Positions 24,886 through 33,100 of a stretch of 64,000 nucleotides of DNA are shown piece after piece. The notes beneath the pieces were generated by a model. That model was given only the letters and a program-made list of their open reading frames with translations. It was not told where the DNA came from and ran no database searches. A program made the translations under genes and the position numbers. This DNA is from Paenibacillus ginsengarvi (GTDB lineage: Bacteria; Bacillota; Bacilli; Paenibacillales; NBRC-103111), in contig NZ_RBAH01000005.1 of assembly GCF_003626695.1 (NCBI RefSeq), positions 1 through 64,000 of the forward strand, written 5' to 3'. Within the stretch, counting starts at the first letter, position 1. The number at the start of each line of letters is the position of its first letter.

Positions 24886-24912
24886 AAAAAACCTCCGCGG
24901 CGGAGGTTTTTT
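24886..24912. terminator. Perfect bidirectional terminator
   Basis: AAAAAACCTCCGCGGCGGAGG then TTTTTT, a near-perfect palindrome, lies between convergent genes. Confidence 0.85.
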
Positions 24913-24958
24913 GTATGATATTTATGTTTGCGCCTGGTGATCGGCCGGCCTGACGGCA

Positions 24959-26185
24959 TTACTTCTTGCCTGTATTTTTTCTATTCTTCATTAACTCGCC
25001 ATACTTCTTAATGTTTTGCTGCTTCTTCTTTTCCTTAAACGGCTTTAGCTGCGTAAGCTCCTTGCGGTCGAACTTTTCAAAAATCCACCGGTCTTTTTTA
25101 GCCTTGCTGTTGAAATGGCCCAGGTTGAAAGAGGCCAAAGCTCCCAATATCGCATTGTTGTCGATGTTAATCGACTTGCCGACTTCCGTCTCCCACTTTT
25201 TATGCTTGAAGTGTGCCACTTTGATGGCAAATGCAGTCGGAATGCCGGAATCGTCCCAAGCGGTCGCGTCGCAGTGAGCGTGAATGACCCAGAAGTTTAA
25301 TCCCCCGCTGCCGGCCATGTCCCAAGAAATGCTGAATTCGCCCCGTTTTTGGTCGAAATCGGTCTTGTACAAATCTTTGATCGAACCGATTGTGAGCTGC
25401 CCCAACGTCCAGTGGGCATAGAGCGCTTTTTTCACATCGTCGTTTTGACCGTTCTCCATAAGCGCGTCCAGGTTTTGGTTTAAGGGAACGGCATTCGTGA
25501 GCGTCGTTTTTAATTGGCTGAGAAGGGTGTCGGCATTCGCAGCTGGGCCTGCCTGCCCAATCAGCGCATCGGCTACCGCCTGGAGCTGTGCAGCCGCTCC
25601 CGGGGTAGCGGCTTGATAGGCCTCGTATATTTCGAGTACTTTGTTCAGTTCGGCCTGCCGGGCCGTTACGGCTGCCGTGATCGTATTGGCCGCAGCAACG
25701 AGCTGCGTTAATTGCGTATCCAAGTTGCCCGAATCCGCGCTTGGCTGGTTTTTCTTAATCGTCTGGTCAATGTCCTTGTACTCGGTTTCCAGCCATGATT
25801 CGTCCGGAAGCGCGTTTTTTAGCCTACGCTCGGCGTTTAAGGCCGCCTGGTACGCCGGCTTCGCTTCGTTTGCGAGGCGCTGCTGCAAGCGGGTTTGGTC
25901 GTCATCGCCCAGCGTCCGCTGTACGAGAGTGCCGGCGGCGGCGGTCCTGTGCGGCTTCGCGGCAATAGCTTTGTGCTCCCGCGTATCCGGCTGCATCATC
26001 CGCATGACCGCCTGATTGCCTACCGTCCGCTGCAGGAAGCGGATATGGGGCGGGGAGAAGGGCCGAGCCGTCGTCCATTCGCTTCCGTAGTCTTTGACCG
26101 GAGCGGACGCCGCCGATTTGGCGGTCCGATTCCGTTTGCTGTCCAGTTTCGCCGATTTAGTTATAAAAAACCCCCCGATCCTCAT
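24959..26185 (-). CDS. Polymorphic/eCIS-effector-like protein with LQRTVGNQAV motif
   Basis: The 408-residue protein has no signal peptide. The segment HIRFLQRTVGNQAVMRMMQ followed by TLVQRTLGDDD matches the short LQRxxGNQAV element seen at the start of DUF4157-type and other effectors associated with extracellular contractile injection or polymorphic toxins. Residues 100-250 are Ala/Gln-rich and helical. The C-terminal ~150 residues (FSISWDMAGSGGLNFWVIHA, HCDATAWDD, DRWIFEKFDRKELTQLKPFK) may be an individual functional domain; they contain His/Cys/Asp but no known catalytic signature. The DUF4157 HExxH protease motif is absent. The ribosome site is weak. No injection-system genes are nearby. 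Confidence 0.6.
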   Translation of the reverse strand: MRIGGFFITKSAKLDSKRNRTAKSAASAPVKDYGSEWTTARPFSPPHIRFLQRTVGNQAVMRMMQPDTREHKAIAAKPHRTAAAGTLVQRTLGDDDQTRLQQRLANEAKPAYQAALNAERRLKNALPDESWLETEYKDIDQTIKKNQPSADSGNLDTQLTQLVAAANTITAAVTARQAELNKVLEIYEAYQAATPGAAAQLQAVADALIGQAGPAANADTLLSQLKTTLTNAVPLNQNLDALMENGQNDDVKKALYAHWTLGQLTIGSIKDLYKTDFDQKRGEFSISWDMAGSGGLNFWVIHAHCDATAWDDSGIPTAFAIKVAHFKHKKWETEVGKSINIDNNAILGALASFNLGHFNSKAKKDRWIFEKFDRKELTQLKPFKEKKKQQNIKKYGELMKNRKNTGKK

Positions 26186-26307
26186 GAATGGAAGTATTTA
26201 ACTCCATTATAGGTAATGGATGAGGGATGTACTACTTTAATTTTTATCGATACGAATGTAGCTCCTAAATCGTCGCCGATAGCGTACCGGCAGTTGGATG
26301 AGCCATA

Positions 26308-26655
26308 TTAGTGTCCATATTGTTCTAATGCTTTGAAAAGCTCAGCACCATTTTCTTTTATACCCTCTCTATATTTAGCAGGTATTTTGCTTTCGCAACG
26401 TGCAAACCAGTCATTAAAAACCTGTTTCCATTCTTGTATTTTTCTTTTTTCTAATAACAAATTAGCATCTGTAGTATATTTATGAGAAATCATTACTAAT
26501 AAATCGATATTTGCCAGAAGCGGTTGAGCAATATTATCATTTTTTTCCATCCAATCCATTACGTTCTCAATGATCGAAATCGAAAACTTAATATAATCTA
26601 CTCCAACATATTGTGCCAATTCATTTCCTTCTGGTGCCGTACTGAATATTTGCAT
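26308..26655 (-). CDS. Small acidic hypothetical protein, possible partner of downstream effector-like gene
   Basis: The 115-residue product starts at ATG six bases after GAGG; the GTG four codons earlier lacks a ribosome site. It is mostly helical and soluble, for example VDYIKFSISIIENVMDWMEK and LEKRKIQEWKQVFNDWFARC. I recognise no family. It lies upstream of the LQRTVGNQAV protein on the same strand with a 122-bp gap. That size and position would suit an immunity or chaperone protein, though this is only inferred from layout. Confidence 0.5.
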   Translation of the reverse strand: MQIFSTAPEGNELAQYVGVDYIKFSISIIENVMDWMEKNDNIAQPLLANIDLLVMISHKYTTDANLLLEKRKIQEWKQVFNDWFARCESKIPAKYREGIKENGAELFKALEQYGH

Positions 26656-26943
26656 GTTCAGCCTCACTATAATTTACTTTTTGTTCTCAACTTGATGATT
26701 CCGTTGAACCTCTTGAGCGGTCTATCTTATTTTCTTTTTTTGGCGTGCAGGATCACTAGATGTGAAGATAAGCTAATAAGGTCGAAAGAAAAGATGAGAA
26801 TAGCGATGGAGGGACAAGTATACTAATAGAGACTGCATATCCGATTCGGAGGTATACATGATTAGCACAATCACCCATGCAGATGCGAAACGCTTATCAG
26901 GGAAATGGGTTCGTCAACTTATATTAGGAAGGAGACTACTAAA

Positions 26944-27750
26944 ATGCAATTGCTCAGCTTTAAATCTTTATGGGACATGAAGACTGGAACCTTGGAAGAA
27001 AATTTGGAAAAAATCGCGGAGGCCGGGTACGGTGGAGTCGAGTTCACGCTCCCGCCCCAAGACAAACATAAACAGTTCCGTGAGCTCCTGGAGCGATACA
27101 ACCTCGCCTTTATTGCGCAGGTCGTCACGCGGGATGACCATATTTCGTCGTTTGAATCGCTTGCCAGACAAGCAGCGGATTTTAATCCGGTAAAGATTGT
27201 TTCGCACAGCGCAAAGGATAGCATGTCCTACGAGGATCAACTGCGTTTTTTTGAGAAAGCACTTGCCGTCGAGGAGGACCTTGCAATTCCGGTTGCTCAT
27301 GAAACGCACAGAGGAAGGGCGATGTTTACGCCATGGGCAACATCGAAGCTGCTGTACCAGTTTCCTGAGTTAAAGATTACAGCCGACTTTAGTCATTGGT
27401 GCTGCGTATGCGAATCGCTGCTCCAGGATCAAGCAGACCATATGTCGATTGCGCTTGATCGTGCTATTCACATTCACGGGCGTGTTGGCTACGCGGAAGG
27501 CCCTCAAGTCGCTGATCCGCGGGCGCCGGAATATACCAGAGAAGTCAAAGCGTTCGTTAATTGGTGGATGGAAATATGCAAGCGGCGTGCGGCGGACGGC
27601 TATGCTGTCATGACGTTTACACCAGAATTTGGCCCTCCGGGCTATATGCACACATTGCCGTTTACAAACCAGCCCGTTACGAATGTTTGGGATGTAAATA
27701 AGTGGATGAACCAGTTCTTCTCTGAAACATATAGAGAAGTGTTTGAATGA
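26944..27750 (+). CDS. Sugar phosphate isomerase/epimerase (xylose isomerase-like TIM barrel)
   Basis: The 268-residue protein starts at ATG after AGGAAGGAG. It has AP-endonuclease-2-type TIM-barrel features: EKIAEAGYGGVEFTLP, VAHETHRGRAMFTPW (Glu/His metal ligands), LKITADFSHWCCVCES (Asp/His) and DRAIHIHGRVGYAEGPQ (His). A final Glu lies in MTFTPEFGPPGYM. Such enzymes isomerise or epimerise keto-sugars or inositol derivatives. The neighbours, a PhyH dioxygenase and an AraC regulator, suggest a small sugar-derivative catabolic cluster. Confidence 0.8.
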   Translation: MQLLSFKSLWDMKTGTLEENLEKIAEAGYGGVEFTLPPQDKHKQFRELLERYNLAFIAQVVTRDDHISSFESLARQAADFNPVKIVSHSAKDSMSYEDQLRFFEKALAVEEDLAIPVAHETHRGRAMFTPWATSKLLYQFPELKITADFSHWCCVCESLLQDQADHMSIALDRAIHIHGRVGYAEGPQVADPRAPEYTREVKAFVNWWMEICKRRAADGYAVMTFTPEFGPPGYMHTLPFTNQPVTNVWDVNKWMNQFFSETYREVFE

Positions 27751-27800
27751 TTTATTATTTTGGATAAGGGGTCATTCGCGAAACGGAAAAAGATATCGAG

Positions 27801-27856
27801 AAAAAAAAGGCAGGGCAGCCTGCGGATCGTTTGTCCGTAATCTGCCCTGCCTTTTG
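27801..27856. terminator. Bidirectional terminator between convergent genes
   Basis: An A-run, AGGCAGGGCAGcctgCGGAT, a loop, and GTCCGTaatCTGCCCTGCCT then TTTT form a long stem suited to both converging transcripts. Confidence 0.8.
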
Positions 27857-27880
27857 TTGAACGCGCTGGAAGATGCGATA

Positions 27881-28678
27881 TTACGCTTTGGCGAGCAGCG
27901 GAAACAGCGATCCGCGAATGGGCTCGCCCACAACCAGACCTTGCTCGTTCGTAATGACATGGCCGGTGCCGTTGTATGTCGTACCGTCTTTCATGTAAAT
28001 GATGGCCAGTACCCGGCGCGGCTTATCGGTCTGATTGGAGTGAGCATAGTGAAACGTCAATCCGTCGTGAAACGTGCAGCTTCCCGCTTTGAGCGGCACG
28101 ACGACAGGTCGTTGATTCTCCAGTCCCGTTCCTTTGACATACTCGAAGATGTCGACGGGGTCCACCAGGCTTATATTTTTCAGCTTGCCGGCCGTATGCG
28201 ATTTCGGTACGAACATCATGCAGCCGTTTCGCTCGTCAACATCGTCAAGGGTGATCCATATCGAGAGCGCTCCTGTTTCGTTCATCGGCCATTTGACCGT
28301 ATCCTGATGCCAAGGAGTAGGCTTGGAATCGCCCGGCATTTTCCAAAGCAAGTGATCGTGGAACAAGCGGATTCCGCTCGCCTCGGTCAAGCGCATCGCG
28401 ATCGACGCAAACCGCGGGTGGAGCGAATATTTGGCCATTCCGCCGTGGTCTCGCCATGCGTTTACTTTTTGGTTCAATACTTTGTAGTAAGCGCCTCCAT
28501 CCTGATCCGTCTTGACGGCATTCCTCGATTCCGAGGCCATCGCTTCGTTGGCGTAATCCCGCAGCTCTTCCAGTTCCTCCGCCGTTAGTACGTTATCGAT
28601 CTGCACAAAGCCGTTTTCCTTGTAAAATTCCACGTTTTCCTGCGTTACCCACTGCTCCGTCTTTTCCACCATTACCAT
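27881..28678 (-). CDS. Phytanoyl-CoA dioxygenase (PhyH) family Fe(II)/2-oxoglutarate oxygenase
   Basis: This 265-residue protein has a jelly-roll dioxygenase with the iron ligands in PTPWHQDTVKWP (HxD) and a distal His in LTFHYAHSNQTDKPRRVLAI, where the Arg pair binds 2-oxoglutarate. IWITLDDVDERNGCMMFVPK is the typical strand between them. It hydroxylates a small substrate with O2 and 2-oxoglutarate. The second ATG (six bases in) is better spaced from AAAGGA. It is divergent from an AraC regulator, which is the likely controller. Confidence 0.9.
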   Translation of the reverse strand: MVMVEKTEQWVTQENVEFYKENGFVQIDNVLTAEELEELRDYANEAMASESRNAVKTDQDGGAYYKVLNQKVNAWRDHGGMAKYSLHPRFASIAMRLTEASGIRLFHDHLLWKMPGDSKPTPWHQDTVKWPMNETGALSIWITLDDVDERNGCMMFVPKSHTAGKLKNISLVDPVDIFEYVKGTGLENQRPVVVPLKAGSCTFHDGLTFHYAHSNQTDKPRRVLAIIYMKDGTTYNGTGHVITNEQGLVVGEPIRGSLFPLLAKA

Positions 28679-28852
28679 CGCATCCTTTCCTCAGGTCGAG
28701 TCTGGCTTCCTACTCAAACATACCATGCGGCGAAACGGGCGGCTTGGCGAATTTGCTGCAAAACATGGGTTATTTTCTTCGCCATTCCGCGATGCAAGGT
28801 GCTACAATAGGAATACTATGCTTTGAACGATTCGCTGCCCGGAGGGATTGCG

Positions 28853-29776
28853 ATGATCTACTATACGAAAGAGCAATTTCTGGAAAGTCCGGATTTTCCG
28901 TTTCATATTGAGCCTTACGAGTTCCACTCGAACGCGATTGCACCGCATAAGCATGAATTCATTGAATGCGTATTTGTTGCCGAAGGCGAGGGTGAGCATA
29001 TTTATCGGGGGGAAACCTATCCGATCGCCAGGGGCGATTTTTTCGTCATCGAGCCGCAGGCGGAACACGGTTACCGGGTAACGGGCAGTGTGCCGATGGT
29101 GGTATACAACATACTGTTTCTGCCGGAGCTGCTCGAAACGGAGCTGCGCCAGCTGTCGCAGGTTACTCCGTTTATCCGTTTTTTCTATTTGGAGCCGATG
29201 CTTCGCGTTTCTTCGGAGTTTCAGTATCATTTGAAGCTGACGGTGAACGAAGGGCTGGAGACCAAATTTTTGCTCGACAGGATCGTGGGCGAGTATGGCA
29301 AAAAAGAACTGGGTTACCGGTTGTGCGTCAAAGCGATGCTGATGGAGCTGTTCATCTCCTTAAGCCGATGGTACGAGAAACGGGTGTCCGAACCTCTGTC
29401 TGCGGTGCGGGATGAAAAATCGGTGATGGCATGGGTGTGCGAGTTCATGAAGCTTCATTATGCTCAGCCGATTATGATGGAGCAAATCTACCAGATGTGC
29501 GGCATGAGCGCGGCGGCTTTTACCGCCAAGTTCAAGCAGTATGCGGGGAAAACGTTCATGGAATACCGCAACGAGGTGCGGATTGGCATGGCGTGCGAGC
29601 TGCTTCGTGGTTCCGGCGATAAAATCATCCATATCGCGCAGGAGGTCGGCTTTAACGACTTGAGCCATTTTAATAAAGCGTTCAAGCAATTGACGGGCAA
29701 GACACCGGGGCAGTTTCGCTCGGCGGCTCGGACCACCGGGAAAAGCTCAAATCTCGCAACTATATCTGAAGATTAG
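28853..29776 (+). CDS. AraC-family transcriptional regulator with N-terminal cupin
   Basis: The 307-residue form starts at ATG after GGAGGG. The N-terminal cupin sensor domain (HKHEFIECVFVAEGEGEHIY, RGDFFVIEPQAEHGYRV) is followed by two HTH modules. These are AQPIMMEQIYQMCGMSAAAF and IHIAQEVGFNDLSHFNKAFK ending QLTGKTPGQFR, the AraC signature. Such proteins activate carbohydrate genes upon ligand binding. It lies head-to-head with the PhyH gene (174-bp gap). The C-terminal tail carries about 15 extra residues. Confidence 0.9.
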   Translation: MIYYTKEQFLESPDFPFHIEPYEFHSNAIAPHKHEFIECVFVAEGEGEHIYRGETYPIARGDFFVIEPQAEHGYRVTGSVPMVVYNILFLPELLETELRQLSQVTPFIRFFYLEPMLRVSSEFQYHLKLTVNEGLETKFLLDRIVGEYGKKELGYRLCVKAMLMELFISLSRWYEKRVSEPLSAVRDEKSVMAWVCEFMKLHYAQPIMMEQIYQMCGMSAAAFTAKFKQYAGKTFMEYRNEVRIGMACELLRGSGDKIIHIAQEVGFNDLSHFNKAFKQLTGKTPGQFRSAARTTGKSSNLATISED

Positions 29777-29813
29777 CTGATAAGGTCAAAAGTAAGAGGG
29801 GAATAGCGATTGA

Positions 29814-29954
29814 CTACATAACTTGAAGTAGTTTTGCCAGACCTTCCCGAGTATGCTCGAAATGGAATGTCCCTCTAAAAGGTTTTCCTCGCTCTAAAAA
29901 GGCTTGTCCATGGTTCTCTTCTTTAGAAATATCTAGCCCGATTACCTGTCTGAT
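29814..29954 (-). mobile_element. IS110-family transposase, N-terminal fragment
   Basis: The minus strand reads QVIGLDISKEENHGQAFLER then GKPFRGTFHFEHTREGLAKL LQVM before a stop. This is the opening RuvC-like DEDD segment (VxGxDxSK...HxxAxxxRGK) of IS110-type transposases. The start codon is missing (in-frame TAA four codons upstream) and everything after the first strand-helix unit is gone. It is a dead fragment. Confidence 0.65.
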
Positions 29955-30137
29955 TTTTTATCCTTGGGGATGATCGGCTTTTCGGCATGCGACGGACTCG
30001 ACACGCTGGACCGCTGAAGGCCACTGTCTCAGGCTGCCGGCTTTTTCTTAATAATACCTTCATCTAGCGTTTACTGCCTGTTTACAATCGTTCCTTATAG
30101 TAGGGAAGGACGATTCGAAAAGAGGAGTGAACATGGA

Positions 30138-33100
30138 TTGAAGAGAAAAGGGAAGAGACTTCTTGCACTGCTGCTCGGGGCGGAGCTGCTCAGCGGTTCG
30201 CTCGTATCGGCCGTTCCGGCGTTCGCCGCTGAAGCCGTTCCGCTCGCCGGGACTCCGTATCAGGCAAACGGTATGTACGATGTGAATGTCCCGCACGTTT
30301 TTATCAATCAGGTGTATGGGGGAGGCTTGTCCGTCGCTGCGGATACGTACAGCTCCAACGGGTTTATCGAGCTGTACAATCCGACCGGGGGCGCCGTTTC
30401 GTTGAACGGTTGGGCTCTTTGGTATGCGGATGCCACCAGCACGAGTACCGGCGCCAGCGGGCCATGGGAAAAGTTGAACCTTTCCGGCTCGATTCCGGCC
30501 CACTCCTCTTATTTGATCAAAGGCAACGATACCGGCGCCGCTCCGGCCAACCGGACGGTCGATATTTCGGCCAAGGGCGATCTGACCTTCTCGCGTTTTA
30601 TTAATAATAAAGGACTTAAAGTCGTCTTGATGAGCAATCAGACCACGCTGTCCGACTCCGACAAAAATCCGTTCCTGAACAAGCCGTCAGGCTACGTAGA
30701 CATGCTTGGCACCGGCAGCAATGACAATAACAGCAAAATCGACGGCTACGAGTTCGCCCATCCGAGCGGCTCCCCGGAGGGGACGTCCAAGAAAAAGGCG
30801 ATTCGACGCAAAGTGCTTCTCGATACCGATAACAATAAGGCCGATTTCGAGCAGGTGGACTATAGCGCGGCAGATGCGCCTACCGTCACCGACAAAGGCC
30901 CCCGCAGCAGCGCCGACGGAGCTTGGGGCGTTGCGCCTTTGACGCTGGATCAGCCGGCACTAAGCAGCGCTTATGTGAGCTCTTATTACACCGCCAAGCT
31001 GAATGCGGGCGGAGGTACACCGCCCTACGCCTTCGAAGCGACCGGCTTGCCTGCGGGACTGGCAATCAACCGCAATACCGGCGTTATTACCGGCATTCCC
31101 GCTGCGGCAACCTCCGGGCCTTCGGCCGTTACGGTGGCGGTATACGATAACGCCGTGCCGCGCGCATCGGTGAGCCGGACGCTGATCTTGGACGTGAAAC
31201 AAGACCCGCTTTCGATCCGCAAAATCGGGCATTACGCAGTCGGCATGTCGAACGCGGACGGCGGCGTGGCGGAAATCGTAAAGTACAACAAGGATAACGG
31301 CAAGTTTTATTTGGTCAACGGCTCGACGAATCCGCCCACCCTGGATATTGTCAGCTTGCAAACGAACGGACAGGCGATGACGAAGGAAAAATCGGTCGAC
31401 GTCCGGGCGCTTTCCGAGACCGGCGGCTTCGTATACGGGGATCTGACCAGCGTGGACGTCAATACGGTCACGAAGCGGGTAGCCGTATCCGTGCAGGAGA
31501 AGGACGCCAACAAAAACGGCAAAATTCTCGTGCTGGACTACGACGGCCAACTGCTGAAAACGTACGAAGCCGGCAAACAGCCGGATATGATCAAATCGAC
31601 GGCGGACGGCCGGTACATCCTTACCGCCGACGAAGGCGAGCCGCGCACAGCCGGCATCGATCCGGAAGGCAGCGTGACGATTGCCGATACGATCACGGAT
31701 ACGGTAACCCGTGTCCGATTCGATGATCCTTCCGTCATCGACGATCTTGTGCATATCCGTGGCGCGTCCGACGCGGGCGGCATCATTCGCGGCAGCGGGA
31801 CGAAAGAGGACGCCGTCTTCGATCTGGAGCCGGAATACATGGCGTTGTCCGACGACAACCGGACGGCCTACGTCTCGCTTCAGGAAAACAACGCGGTCGC
31901 GATCGTCGATATTGCCGCCAAGAAAGTGACCGCCGTCAAAGGGCTGGGCTATAAAGATCTGAACGATCCGCGCAATACCCTGGATCTTCTGAAAGACAAC
32001 CGGGTTCATCTGGAAAACGTGCCGTTCTTCGGTATGTACATGCCCGACGGCATCGCTTCGTACAGCCGGGACGGCGTCAATTACTTGTTCACGGCCAACG
32101 AAGGCGACGTGACCGAGTGGAACGGGCGGAATACAGGCTCGAAGATCGGCAGCGTGAAAGGCAGTCTGAATCCTTCCTCCGCCGCTGCGCAATTTTTGGC
32201 CGGCAAAACGGAATACGACAGCGTCGAAGTGGCAAGCGATATGGGCACGGACGGCATATACTTGTTCGGCGGCCGCTCGTTGTCGGTGTGGAATGCCGAT
32301 ACGATGACGCAGATGTTTGACAGCGGCAGCGATTTCGAGAGCATCACCGCCGAGCGGCTGAAGGATTACTTCAACGCCAGCCATGCGAACAACACGCTCG
32401 ACAACCGCAGCGCCAAGAAAGGACCGGAGCCGGAAGATATCAAGATCGGCAAGGTCGGCAGCAAAATGTTCGCCTTCGTCGGTCTGGAGCGGATCGGCGG
32501 CGTGATGGCTTACGACGTGACGGACCCGGCTCGCCCGGCATTCGCCGCTTACGTGAATACGCGGGACTTCTCGGCAGGGCTCGATACCGATACCGGCCCC
32601 GAAGGGATCGAGTTTATCCCGGCTCCGTCGAGCCCGACCGGCTTGCCGCTGCTGTTGGTCGCCCATGAAGTGAGCGGCACGGTTGCCGTGCTGCAACTGG
32701 ACGTGACCAAGGTGGAGCTGGATCAAAAAGCGCTCACGCTGAAAGCGGGCGGGGCTGCCGGCCGTTTGGCGGCAACGGTCTCTCCGGTCGGAAGCGGAGC
32801 GGCGACCGTAACCTGGTCCTCCTCCGACAAGTCTGTCGCAGCTGTGGATGCGAACGGCAACGTAACCCCGGTTGCCGCCGGTCAAGCGGTCATTTCGGCG
32901 ATTAGCGCCGACGGTTTCGGGGTGGCGGAAACGGCGGTGACCGTTCAGCCGGCCGACGCTTCCACAGATACGTGGACGTTGACCGTCATGCATACGAACG
33001 ATACGCACGCCCATCTCGCCGACGTGGCCAAGCGGGCCACGCTGGTGAAGCAAGTGCGGGCCGAAGACGGCGATAGCATCCTGGTTGATGCGGGCGACGT

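Noticed and set aside
27743-28588. 281-codon plus-strand frame opposite the PhyH gene
   Set aside because: Shadow of the PhyH coding sequence; the true gene has the iron-ligand motifs on the minus strand.
30960-33053. 697-codon minus-strand frame
   Set aside because: Antisense to the SLH surface protein; Arg/His-rich composition typical of GC-rich shadows, no ribosome site.
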